Below are positions 17,176-25,570 of a stretch of DNA of 64,000 nucleotides, piece by piece. The notes beneath the pieces are model-generated. The model searched no databases, had not been told where the DNA came from, and worked only from the letters and a program-made list of their open reading frames with translations. A program made the translations under genes and the position numbers. Location: positions 558,001-622,000 of the forward strand of contig NZ_FNQH01000002.1 in assembly GCF_900107505.1 (NCBI RefSeq), read 5' to 3'. The stretch comes from Trichococcus collinsii (GTDB lineage: Bacteria; Bacillota; Bacilli; Lactobacillales; Aerococcaceae). Numbering within the stretch: the stretch's first letter is position 1; the number at the start of each line of letters is the position of its first letter.

Positions 17176-18090
17176 ATGATTTATACGATCACACTGAACC
17201 CGACCATCGATTATATCGTCACTGTCCCCCAATTAGCTTTGGGCCATTCCCATCACATGCAGGATGAACTGATCACTCCGGGCGGGAAAGGCATCATGGT
17301 TTCGCGCGTACTGAAAGCACTTGGAATCCCTTCGATCGCACTGGGCTTCCGCGGCGGCTTCACCGGTGACTTTGTGCGCGACTATATGGAGGAACTGAAT
17401 ATTCTCAACCAATTCACCGTGATTAAGGAGCGCACCCGCATCAATCTCGTCCTGAAGTCGGACCAGGATACCGAAATCAGCGACTACGGTCCCAGCGCAA
17501 CCGATGAGGAAGTCGCTCGTTTCATGAAAGGTTTCGAGGACATCTCAACACAGGATTTTGTAGTGATGTCGGGCAGCAAGCTCCCTTCTATGCCGAAGGA
17601 TTTTTACGAACAGCTGATTCGTTCGCTCCATGAGGAGGGCGTGCCGTTTGCCTGCGACATCACGAAGGATGAATTGCGCAACAGCCTACAGTATCATCCC
17701 TTGGTCGTGAAACCCAACCAGAAGGAAGTCGGCGAATTTTTTGGCCGGACTTTCACCACTTGGCAGGAGGTTGTCCCTTACGGCAAGCAATTGGTTGAAT
17801 TGGGGGCCCAGCATGCCATTGTTTCCCTCGGCGGCGATGGTGCACTACTCTTCACACCGAATGAAGTCATCTATGCACCGCCATTATCCGGAAAAGTTGC
17901 CAATCCGGTCGGAGCCGGAGATTCCATGGTAGCCGGTTTTGTAGGGACTTTTATCCGGACGGGCGACGCTTCGGAAGCTTTCCGGGTAGCCGTAGCAGCA
18001 GGAACCGCGACAGCCTTCTCACCAGATATCGCAACTACTGAAGAAATCGAGGCGCAATTGGGCCGCGTTGTTCTGGAAATAATTGAATAG
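17176..18090 (+). CDS. PfkB-family 1-phosphofructokinase-like kinase
   Basis: A 304-residue PfkB carbohydrate kinase closest in style to FruK (fructose-1-phosphate to fructose-1,6-bisphosphate) or LacC (tagatose-6-phosphate kinase). It has ITLNPTIDYIV at the N-terminus, the sugar-binding PGGKG loop (35-39), the LPSMP lid region, VVKPNQKEV, and the catalytic GAGDS with Asp249. One oddity is residue 41: the invariant Asn of GGKGxNV is Met. Start at the ATG after GGAGGAG. It is not beside a fructose PTS or a DeoR-type regulator, so fructose-1-phosphate is not supported by context. Monocistronic. Confidence 0.78.
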   Translation: MIYTITLNPTIDYIVTVPQLALGHSHHMQDELITPGGKGIMVSRVLKALGIPSIALGFRGGFTGDFVRDYMEELNILNQFTVIKERTRINLVLKSDQDTEISDYGPSATDEEVARFMKGFEDISTQDFVVMSGSKLPSMPKDFYEQLIRSLHEEGVPFACDITKDELRNSLQYHPLVVKPNQKEVGEFFGRTFTTWQEVVPYGKQLVELGAQHAIVSLGGDGALLFTPNEVIYAPPLSGKVANPVGAGDSMVAGFVGTFIRTGDASEAFRVAVAAGTATAFSPDIATTEEIEAQLGRVVLEIIE

Positions 18091-18102
18091 AATACAAAGT
18101 TT

Positions 18103-18149
18103 AAAAGCGTAGAATAGCCTCTGGAAACCGGGGCTGTCCTACGCTTTTT
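18103..18149 (+). terminator. Terminator after the PfkB kinase gene
   Basis: AAAAGCGTAG / CTACGCTTTTT arms with an inner AGCC/GGCT pairing. Confidence 0.8.
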
Positions 18150-18196
18150 ATTTATTTAAAATGATGGCTAGAGCGGGCTTGGACCGCTTTTCTTCC

Positions 18197-18910
18197 TTAG
18201 CCTTCTGCTTCGGCCATTTCTTCCGCCAGGTTGTGGTATCCGATTTCTTTGTCCATGAAATCATCCGATTGGACGGCGAAATGTTGCGTGATGCTTTCAA
18301 TGGTTTGGATTTCGCATTTCGCTTCGTCAACGATGTAATCGAGGATGTGTCCACCGAATTTGCGGTCATCGCTGATGAAATGGCAATGGAAGCCCCCTTT
18401 GGCTACCCCATCAAACAATTCCGGCGTATAAATGCCGATTGCCGTCCCTTGCATATTGTAGGACTCGAATTCCGGCTGTACACGCGTCGCTTCGATCAAG
18501 CGCGGATACGGTTTTTGCTGCTTCGGCACCGCCCTTGTATGCATATATTCGAAATGTCCGGTTATTTTGACGACTGAGAAAACATTCCGGCTGCGGACGC
18601 GCTTGACGATATCCGATCGGACTTTCCTCAGCGTCATCGGCCGATCGATGTCGTATTCACGGTCCGGTTGAAAAAAAGTCACCGCAGCATGCGGTGTTGT
18701 TTGGGATGGATCGACTTTCGAAATCGATCCGTCCGCTTTCGTTTGATAGGCGATGCCGTCAAGCAGGATCAGTTCCCCTTCAAAATCATGGAAAGTCCCG
18801 ATTCCGATATCCCCATGCTTCAATAGTTCTTCAAATGTCAGGGTTCCATCGAATACCCCCGCCATCAGGTCCCCCATCGTCTGATGCTGATACAACGTAC
18901 TTTCGCCCAT
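18197..18910 (-). CDS. budA: Alpha-acetolactate decarboxylase
   Basis: Converts 2-acetolactate to acetoin, diverting pyruvate to a neutral product and controlling branched-chain precursor levels. The 237-residue protein shows the AlsD/BudA fold landmarks: LYQHQTMGDLMAG...TFEELLKHGDIGIGTF near the N-terminus, the zinc ligands in FHCHFISDD (about 173-181), and the catalytic Glu/Arg region in KITGHFEYMHTRAVP. No acetolactate synthase (alsS) is adjacent, so it is a single gene here; it sits upstream of and divergent from nothing obvious, with trxA behind it on the same strand. Confidence 0.92.
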   Translation of the reverse strand: MGESTLYQHQTMGDLMAGVFDGTLTFEELLKHGDIGIGTFHDFEGELILLDGIAYQTKADGSISKVDPSQTTPHAAVTFFQPDREYDIDRPMTLRKVRSDIVKRVRSRNVFSVVKITGHFEYMHTRAVPKQQKPYPRLIEATRVQPEFESYNMQGTAIGIYTPELFDGVAKGGFHCHFISDDRKFGGHILDYIVDEAKCEIQTIESITQHFAVQSDDFMDKEIGYHNLAEEMAEAEG

Positions 18911-18996
18911 CTGCTCCCGCCCCTTCTGTGCCCTTACGTAATCATTTGTTATTTTGACTTATCTCATGATAGCCCATTATATCACAGCGGGAAGGC

Positions 18997-19043
18997 GCCA
19001 AACAATGAGGGCCGCCCCAAAACCGGGACAGCCCTCCATTCAT
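18997..19043 (-). terminator. Probable terminator after trxA
   Basis: Minus-strand AATGGAGGGC pairs, with one bulge, with GCCCTCATT around a 17-base loop; the following T tract is short. Weak but the position behind trxA fits. Confidence 0.45.
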
Positions 19044-19049
19044 ACTATA

Positions 19050-19364
19050 TTACGCTAATTTTGTTTCCAGATAGTCAACCAAAACATCTTTCGGATGGTA
19101 GCCTGTCAGTTTTTCAACCGGTTTTCCGTCTTTGAACAGGACCATTGTCGGAATGCTCATGATGCCGAATTGTGAAGCCGTCGCTTGGTTATCGTCGATG
19201 TTCAATTTGACGATTTTCACTTTGTTGTCCATCTCTTCTTCGATTTCTTCCAAAACGGGTCCGAGCATGCGGCAAGGTCCGCACCAAGGCGCCCAAAAAT
19301 CCATCAACGTCAAACCATCTTGTACTTCACTCTGCCATGTTGTGTCTGTTACTTGTGTGCTCAT
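19050..19364 (-). CDS. trxA: Thioredoxin
   Basis: A 104-residue thioredoxin with the WCGPCR redox motif (about 28-33) in FWAPWCGPCRMLGPVLEE, the cis-Pro region IMSIPTMVLFKDGK, and the conserved GYHPKDVL at the C-terminus. Cytosolic disulfide reductant for ribonucleotide reductase and other targets. Monocistronic, divergent from the MarR-ABC cassette that starts at 19.5 kb. Length is normal. Confidence 0.95.
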   Translation of the reverse strand: MSTQVTDTTWQSEVQDGLTLMDFWAPWCGPCRMLGPVLEEIEEEMDNKVKIVKLNIDDNQATASQFGIMSIPTMVLFKDGKPVEKLTGYHPKDVLVDYLETKLA

Positions 19365-19478
19365 TCTTTATCTATCCTTCCTTAAACTGTATATTTTTGC
19401 TTTAATTTCTTATCAACAAAACGTATTATACCCCACCCGGTATTATTAGTAAATATAAATGTATCGAAAGCAAGATGA

Positions 19479-19527
19479 TTGACAATCCCTCTTAACAGGC
19501 ATAATATAGTTAGGGCACGAACTATAT
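19479..19527 (+). promoter_or_regulatory. Promoter overlapped by a perfect MarR-type operator
   Basis: TTGACA (19479-19484), 17-base spacer and TAATAT (19502-19507). The perfect palindrome ATATAGTT-N8-AACTATAT (19504-19527) overlaps the -10 element, the classic geometry for MarR autorepression. The regulator assignment is inferred from adjacency. Confidence 0.75.
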
Positions 19528-19542
19528 GGGTGGTGAAAAATA

Positions 19543-19983
19543 ATGAGCAACACAGACTTGCTGGGATTCCGGATCAGATCGCTTTGGCAACAAATAAAAC
19601 GTCTCATGAATAGGCACTTGACCGAAAATGATGGTTATGGTTTGACCGGCATGCAATTTGCGATCGTTTCCTACATCGCCAAAGAATCCGCAACGCGGGA
19701 TGTCTTTCAGAAAGATCTCGAGCAGAAATTCGACATCCGCAAATCGACCGTCACTGGCATCCTGAATACAATGGAAAGGGATGGCTTATTGCTGAGGGAA
19801 ACCGTTCCTTACGACGCCAGACTGCGGAAAATGATGCTGACGGATAAAGCTTTGCAAGCAAAAAAAAATTCGGAACAAGTGATTGATACCGTGGAGAGCC
19901 AATTGTCCAAAGGTTTAACTGAAGAAGAAATCACCACTTTTTTGAGCATTCTCGAAAAAATCTCGAAAAACGCAGAAAGCTGA
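19543..19983 (+). CDS. MarR-family transcriptional regulator
   Basis: A 146-residue MarR-type winged-helix protein. The recognition-helix region is FDIRKSTVTGILNTMERDG (about 64-82) and the wing VPYDARLRKMMLT. It heads a MarR-ABC-ABC cassette and is preceded by a promoter with a perfect 8+8 palindrome at the -10 box. Ribosome site GGGTGG. It lacks the Cys/His tail of the MarR protein at 2.3 kb, so the two regulators probably respond to different signals. Confidence 0.88.
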   Translation: MSNTDLLGFRIRSLWQQIKRLMNRHLTENDGYGLTGMQFAIVSYIAKESATRDVFQKDLEQKFDIRKSTVTGILNTMERDGLLLRETVPYDARLRKMMLTDKALQAKKNSEQVIDTVESQLSKGLTEEEITTFLSILEKISKNAES

Positions 19984-20039
19984 TTGCCTCAACCATTTCA
20001 AAAGTCCCCCACTAATTATTTACGGAAAGGATTAACGCT

Positions 20040-21779
20040 ATGATAAAAAAACTCATGGGCAGCATACGCGAGTATAAAAAGGATTCGATCCTTGCCCCTA
20101 TATATGTCACTTTGGAAGTCGTCTTGGAAGTGCTTATCCCTTATCTAATGTCTATGATCATCGATAAAGGGATCGGAGAAGGAGATATGCCCTTCATCAT
20201 CCGAATCGGTTTGATTCTAATCGTCTCCACGCTCTTTTCATTAGGGTTCGGAGTCCTGTCCGGTTTGCATGCGGCAAAAGCTTCGGCCGGATTCGCTAAA
20301 AATATCCGCAAGGACATGTACTACAACATCCAGGATTTCTCATTTTCGAATATCGATCAGTTTTCGACATCCAGTCTGATCACCCGTCTGACGACGGACA
20401 TCACGAATGTCCAGAACTCTTACCAGATGATCATCCGAATCATGGTCCGGGCGCCGCTTATGCTCGTATTCTCATTGCTGATGGCTCTGAGCATCAACAG
20501 TGAACTCGGGATGGTCTTCCTTGGCGCGATCCCGTTCCTGGGCTTCGGTCTCTACCTGATCATGTCACAAGCCTTCCCGATTTTCCAGAAAGTGTTCCGC
20601 ACCTATGACAAGCTGAACCGTGTCGTCCAGGAAAATCTTTATGGAATCCGGGTCGTCAAGTCCTTTGTGCGTGAAGAGCACGAAACCGAGAAATTCAAAT
20701 CCGTCTCCAAAAAAATCTACACTGATTTCACTAAAGCCGAAAAAATCTTGGCCTTCAACAGCCCTTTGATGCAGTTCACGATGTACGCAAGCATTTTGAC
20801 GTTGTCTCTATTGGGTGCACGCATGATCGTCTCCGGTTCGATGACGACAGGTCAACTGATGAGCCTGATCACATACGCTTCCCAAATTCTGATGAGTCTG
20901 ATGATGATTTCGATGGTATTCGTCATGGTCACCATCTCCCGCGCTTCAGCGGAACGGATTGTGGAAGTGCTGAGCGAGGACAGCGACCTGAAGAACAACA
21001 GCAATCCGATCACGTTCATTCCTGACGGTTCGGTCTCCTTCGAGCAGGTGGACTTCAGTTACACCAACGATCCGAAGAAACTCGCCCTGAAAAATGTCAG
21101 TTTTTCCGTCAAACCAGGGGAGACGGTCGGCATCATCGGCGGTACCGGCAGTGCCAAAACTTCTCTGGTCCACCTCATCCCGCGTCTGTATGATGCCACT
21201 GGTGGTACGGTGAAAGTCGGCGGCATCGATGTACGCGATTATGATATGCAGACATTGCGCGGCGAAGTTGCAATGGTGCTCCAAAAAAACATCCTGTTCT
21301 CGGGAACGATCAAAGACAATCTGCGCTGGGGCAATCCTGCCGCTACCGATGAAGAGCTGATGCGTGCCGCCCGACAGGCTCAGGCCGATGAATTCATCCA
21401 ACGCCTTCCCGATGGCTACGACACTTATATTGAAGAAGGCGGCACAAACGTCTCCGGTGGCCAAAGACAACGGCTCTGCATCGCGCGTGCTTTGGTCAAG
21501 CAACCGAAAATCCTGATTCTCGATGATTCGACCAGTGCCGTGGATACGCGGACAGATTCCTTGATCCGGACCGCTTTCAAGGAAGAAATCCCGAACACAA
21601 CCAAATTCATCATCGCCCAGCGCGTCTCTTCCGTTCAGGATGCCGACAAAATCATCGTGATGGAGAGCGGCAGCGTCAATGGCATCGGAACGCACGATGA
21701 ATTGCTGGCAACAAACACCATTTACCAAGAAGTGTACTATTCACAAACGAAAGGGGGAAAAATTGCTGATGAAGCCTAA
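20040..21779 (+). CDS. ABC exporter half-transporter, degenerate-site subunit
   Basis: A 579-residue type I ABC exporter half (six TM segments then NBD). Walker A reads GGTGSAKTS (about 364-372), with Ala in place of the usual Gly before the Lys. The signature is NVSGGQRQR (about 467), Walker B ends ILDDSTSAVD with Asp instead of the catalytic Glu, and the switch residue is Gln (IIAQRVSS) instead of His. These changes mark the non-hydrolytic half of a TM287/288- or BmrC/BmrD-type heterodimer. It follows the MarR gene by 56 bases and overlaps the partner gene by 11 bases. Multidrug or lipid export is the usual role; substrate unknown. Confidence 0.9.
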   Translation: MIKKLMGSIREYKKDSILAPIYVTLEVVLEVLIPYLMSMIIDKGIGEGDMPFIIRIGLILIVSTLFSLGFGVLSGLHAAKASAGFAKNIRKDMYYNIQDFSFSNIDQFSTSSLITRLTTDITNVQNSYQMIIRIMVRAPLMLVFSLLMALSINSELGMVFLGAIPFLGFGLYLIMSQAFPIFQKVFRTYDKLNRVVQENLYGIRVVKSFVREEHETEKFKSVSKKIYTDFTKAEKILAFNSPLMQFTMYASILTLSLLGARMIVSGSMTTGQLMSLITYASQILMSLMMISMVFVMVTISRASAERIVEVLSEDSDLKNNSNPITFIPDGSVSFEQVDFSYTNDPKKLALKNVSFSVKPGETVGIIGGTGSAKTSLVHLIPRLYDATGGTVKVGGIDVRDYDMQTLRGEVAMVLQKNILFSGTIKDNLRWGNPAATDEELMRAARQAQADEFIQRLPDGYDTYIEEGGTNVSGGQRQRLCIARALVKQPKILILDDSTSAVDTRTDSLIRTAFKEEIPNTTKFIIAQRVSSVQDADKIIVMESGSVNGIGTHDELLATNTIYQEVYYSQTKGGKIADEA

Positions 21780-23655
21780 TCAACCAAAACGGCGCGGAGC
21801 CAAAGATGCCGGCAAAACGACAAAACGCCTCCTGTCCTATATTTCCAAAGGCCACAAATTCACCTTTAGCCTTGTATTGATCTGTATCCTCGTCAGTGCC
21901 CTTGCCAATGTCGCAGGCTCGCTTTTCCTGAAGACGCTGATCGATGAGTATATCACGCCTTTACTGGGCGTAACCAATCCGGTCTTCACCAGCATGTACC
22001 GGGCGATCGCGATGATGGCCGGTATTTACATGATTGGTGTCGTGGCGACGTATGTCTACAACATCCTGATGGTTTCCATTTCCCAAGGGATCCAGAAAAA
22101 GATCCGCGATGAGCTGTTCGCGCATATGCAGACCTTGCCGATCAAATATTTCGATACGCATGCGCATGGCGATGTCATGAGCCGCTATACCAATGACATC
22201 GATACTTTGCGCCAGATGTTGTCGCAAAGTATCCCGATGGCCTTTTCTTCCTTGGTTACGATCATCAGTGTATTCGCTGCGATGCTCGCAGTCAGCCTGC
22301 CATTGACGCTCATCGTCGTCCTTATGATAGCCTTGTCGATCACCGTCACGAAGACAATCGGCGGAAAAAGCTCTGTCAACTTCGTCAATCAGCAGCAGAC
22401 GCTCGGTAAAGTAAACGGCTATATCGAGGAAATGATGCATGGTCAGAAAGAAGTTAAAGTTTTCGGACGCGAAACAGAATCCAAAGAGCGTTTCGACAAA
22501 CTCAACGACGAATTGCGCGAAAGCGCGACGAACGCAAACATCTACGCGAATATCCTGATGCCGATTCTGGGGAATCTGGGATACCTGCAATATGCTCTGA
22601 TCGCCATGTTCGGAGGAGCCATGGCTGTCTCAGGCATCGGCGGCCTGACCTTGGGGGCGATCGCTTCCTTCCTGCAGTTGAGCCGTTCCTTCACGATGCC
22701 GGTCAACCAGATTTCCCAACAAGTTTCATCGATCGTGATGGCTTTGGCAGGCGCTGAGCGGATCTTCGAACTGATGGATGAAAAGCCTGAATTGGATGAA
22801 GGCACCGTAACTTTGGTGAATGCAACCATGGTCGGTGATGAATTGAAGGAGGCCGAAAACCATACCGGACTTTGGGCATGGAAAGTGCCTCAGTCCGACG
22901 GGTCGGTCCGTTATACGCAGCTGACCGGTGATGTCCGATTCTTTGACGTCGACTTCTCCTACAATCCCGACAAACAGATTCTGCATGACATCAGCCTCTA
23001 TGCCCATCCCGGTGAAAAAGTCGCTTTTGTGGGATCGACAGGTGCCGGCAAGACGACAATCACGAACCTGATCAATCGTTTCTACGATATCCAGGATGGA
23101 AAAATCGTTTATGACGGCATCGACATCGCAGACATCAAGAAAAATGACCTGCGCCGTTCCCTTGGTATCGTATTGCAGGACACCAACCTCTTTACCGGAA
23201 CGATTCTGGAAAACATCCGTTACGGCAATCTGCAGGCTTCCGATGAAGAAATCTATGCCGCTGCGCGCTTGGCGAATGCCGATGACTTCATCTCTCGTCT
23301 GCCGCAAGGCTATCAGACGGTCATTGCCGGCGACGGCGAAGGGCTTTCCCAAGGGCAGAAACAATTGCTTTCGATTGCCCGTGCGGCTGTTGCCGATCCT
23401 CCCGTCATGATACTGGATGAAGCGACTTCCAGCATCGATACGCGGACGGAATCGATCGTCCAGCGCGGCATGGATGCGTTGATGCAAGGACGCACCGTTT
23501 TCGTCATCGCCCACCGCTTGTCCACGATCCAGAATGCGGATGTGATCATGCTGATGGAGCAAGGCCAGATCATCGAACGCGGCGATCATGAGAAATTGAT
23601 AGGCGAACAAGGAAAATATTATCAGCTTTATACCGGAGCATTCGAGCTGGAATAA
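21769..23655 (+). CDS. ABC exporter half-transporter, catalytic subunit
   Basis: A 628-residue partner of the preceding half-transporter. Its own NBD is canonical at Walker A (GSTGAGKTT, about 421), Walker B plus Glu (MILDEATSSID, about 546) and the switch His (IAHRLSTI, about 580). Its signature is degenerate, LSQGQ instead of LSGGQ (about 525), as expected for the half that completes the partner's inactive site. The basic N-terminal extension KRRGAKDAGKTTKR precedes TM1. I start at the ATG inside the 3' end of the upstream gene behind AGGGGG; the frame is open further upstream but only as overlap. A roughly 35-residue insert before the NBD (NATMVGDELKEAENHTGLW) is typical of this subunit type. 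Confidence 0.9.
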   Translation: MKPNQPKRRGAKDAGKTTKRLLSYISKGHKFTFSLVLICILVSALANVAGSLFLKTLIDEYITPLLGVTNPVFTSMYRAIAMMAGIYMIGVVATYVYNILMVSISQGIQKKIRDELFAHMQTLPIKYFDTHAHGDVMSRYTNDIDTLRQMLSQSIPMAFSSLVTIISVFAAMLAVSLPLTLIVVLMIALSITVTKTIGGKSSVNFVNQQQTLGKVNGYIEEMMHGQKEVKVFGRETESKERFDKLNDELRESATNANIYANILMPILGNLGYLQYALIAMFGGAMAVSGIGGLTLGAIASFLQLSRSFTMPVNQISQQVSSIVMALAGAERIFELMDEKPELDEGTVTLVNATMVGDELKEAENHTGLWAWKVPQSDGSVRYTQLTGDVRFFDVDFSYNPDKQILHDISLYAHPGEKVAFVGSTGAGKTTITNLINRFYDIQDGKIVYDGIDIADIKKNDLRRSLGIVLQDTNLFTGTILENIRYGNLQASDEEIYAAARLANADDFISRLPQGYQTVIAGDGEGLSQGQKQLLSIARAAVADPPVMILDEATSSIDTRTESIVQRGMDALMQGRTVFVIAHRLSTIQNADVIMLMEQGQIIERGDHEKLIGEQGKYYQLYTGAFELE

Positions 23656-23670
23656 GCTTTGAAATCAAAA

Positions 23671-23725
23671 CACCCCGCAGAATGGCGCTTCCGACCGGAG
23701 CGTCCATTCTGCGGGGTATTTTTGT
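23671..23725 (+). terminator. Terminator after the second ABC cassette
   Basis: ACCCCGCAGAATGG / CCATTCTGCGGGGT long arms followed by ATTTTT. Confidence 0.92.
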
Positions 23726-23843
23726 ATGCAGTCGATTTTTATTTTAATGCTGCCAGGGTCGACGCGTGGTAAAATGTTCACGAAGGATGCTTCATCCACC
23801 AAGCTTCTGCCGATTGCCAGTCCGAAAGAAAGAGGTCCTTGCG

Positions 23844-24407
23844 ATGACTGAAAAGAGAGTTGTCCCATCCAATGCATTCGTCACCCGTTCCTTTGTTGCC
23901 GGCATCCCATTCGTTCTGTTGTTCGGCGGCCTCTCCCATTTCGCATTCGCATGGTTCGGAGAAGCAAGCTGGGCAGCACCTTTCGTCCCCGTGAATGAGA
24001 GTGTCTGGGAACACCTGAAAATGAGTTACTGGTCCACCTTCCTGTGGTTTTTCCTCATTTTCCTCTTTTTCGGTAAAACGCACCGGCTTTCGACATCCCG
24101 CTGGTTGTGGGCGGGGATCGTGTCCATGCTGTTCTGCCCACTCCTCATCGTCACCGGATTCTACACACTCAAAGGCGCTTTCGACATCGAATCCCTTTTC
24201 ACTGACGGGATGCTGTTCTTTATCGGTATCATCAGCGGCCAACTGCTGGCTTCCCGCGCCTATCGCTTTGTCGAGCCTGGCCGCCTGTGGCTTGGAATGG
24301 CAGCTGTGCTCTGGCTTCTTTTCGCGATTGCCTTTGCTTTATTCAGTTTCCTGCCACCCGCCTTGCCGCTCTTTCTGGATACACCGACCGGAAGCTACGG
24401 GTTTTAG
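23844..24407 (+). CDS. DUF6512-like membrane protein
   Basis: A 187-residue protein with about six membrane segments. The conserved stretch VNESVWEHLKMSYW after TM1 is the mark of this small Firmicute membrane family (DUF6512-type). No catalytic motif is visible and function is not known. Start chosen at the ATG with AGAGG upstream; a longer frame lacks a ribosome site. Single gene between terminators. Confidence 0.68.
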   Translation: MTEKRVVPSNAFVTRSFVAGIPFVLLFGGLSHFAFAWFGEASWAAPFVPVNESVWEHLKMSYWSTFLWFFLIFLFFGKTHRLSTSRWLWAGIVSMLFCPLLIVTGFYTLKGAFDIESLFTDGMLFFIGIISGQLLASRAYRFVEPGRLWLGMAAVLWLLFAIAFALFSFLPPALPLFLDTPTGSYGF

Positions 24408-24478
24408 ATTGCTCAGAAAGCGATACGGTTACGGGTTGGCTGCGTTCATCCCCCAAAAAATAACTATTAAAAACAGTA

Positions 24479-24523
24479 AAGAGCGTAAAAGCCCTCGCAG
24501 AGGATGGCTTTTACGCTCTTTTA
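24479..24523. terminator. Bidirectional terminator, DUF6512 gene / asparaginase
   Basis: AGAGCGTAAAAGCC / GGCTTTTACGCTCT arms with a 12-base loop, then TTTT; overlaps the end of the convergent asparaginase gene. Confidence 0.85.
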
Positions 24524-25519
24524 ATACAGGATATCGTTGCTGATCGTCGAATAGAACAGTTCCTTAATCCGGGCCGGATCCTTTGTCTGGCCCAGGATCC
24601 ACATCAGTTTGCATAAGACCGCTTCCGTTATCATATCGTAGGCTTCCAAAATATTGACCCGGGATTTCAGTTCGTGTCCGACTTTGTAGATTTCCATGTC
24701 ACTGCCTTCATTAGGAACCTGTGTCGTCATGACAACCGTCTTCCCTTGGCCGATCCAGTGATTGATGACCTCGAAATACCCGTACTCCGGTGCCGAAGGG
24801 ATGCCCCCCACTCCATAGCTTTCGATAATGATTGCATCGTTCCGCTCAAGCATGTAAGAAAGAATGTCCGAATCCACTCCCGGCGTCAGCTTGAACAACG
24901 CGACCTTCGCATCGAGACTGTCATAGAAATGCGGTGCTTGCGCTTTTTCTTTTGTGATGTAAGAAATCACACGTCCATCCTGGATAATCGCCAAATAAGG
25001 GTAATTGATGCTGGAAAAAGCTTGGAAGCTCTTGGAATGCGTCTTTCTTGCCCGTGTTCCGAGGATGACCTTCCCGTTGAAGACGATCTGGACACCGCTG
25101 GCGGAATCGGATGATGCGTACAGGAAACTGTCGAAGAGATTCGTCTTCGAATCGGTAATTTCCATATTGATCGGTTTTTGGGCACCGGTAATGATGATCG
25201 GTTTGGGGGAATCCTGGATCATATAGGACAACGCGGCAGCCGTATAGGCCATCGTGTCGGTTCCATGGGTGACGACAAACCCGTCGTATTGTTCATACTT
25301 TTCCCGGATGGTATCCGTCATCAGCACCCAGATATCAGGCGCGATGTTGGTGCTGTCGATATTGCAGATCTGCAGGGTATCGACTTCGCATATTTCTGAG
25401 ATACCGGGAATAAAGGCCAATATCTCTTCGGATGTCAGTTGGGGATCGAGCCCATTCGGAGTTATTTTGGAGGCGATCGTACCGCCCGTTCCGATCATTA
25501 ATATTTTTTTCTTAGTCAC
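24521..25519 (-). CDS. ansA: Type I L-asparaginase
   Basis: Hydrolyses asparagine to aspartate and ammonia. The 332-residue protein has both asparaginase signatures: the N-terminal nucleophile-Thr motif IGTGGTIAS (about 8-16) and THGTDTMAYTAA (about 84-95), plus the Lys region ITGAQKPI. No signal peptide, so a cytosolic type I enzyme. Ends in the shared terminator. Single gene; aspartase (aspA) is in the same window at 62.6 kb but not linked. Confidence 0.92.
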   Translation of the reverse strand: MTKKKILMIGTGGTIASKITPNGLDPQLTSEEILAFIPGISEICEVDTLQICNIDSTNIAPDIWVLMTDTIREKYEQYDGFVVTHGTDTMAYTAAALSYMIQDSPKPIIITGAQKPINMEITDSKTNLFDSFLYASSDSASGVQIVFNGKVILGTRARKTHSKSFQAFSSINYPYLAIIQDGRVISYITKEKAQAPHFYDSLDAKVALFKLTPGVDSDILSYMLERNDAIIIESYGVGGIPSAPEYGYFEVINHWIGQGKTVVMTTQVPNEGSDMEIYKVGHELKSRVNILEAYDMITEAVLCKLMWILGQTKDPARIKELFYSTISNDILY

Positions 25520-25570
25520 ACATTCACCTGCTTGATCATTATTTTTTTCATGGTTTTCTGCGTCTGGTGG

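Noticed and set aside
20040-21779. Altered Walker A and Walker B as signs of a pseudogene
   Set aside because: The changes are those of the normal degenerate half of heterodimeric exporters, and the frame is intact.
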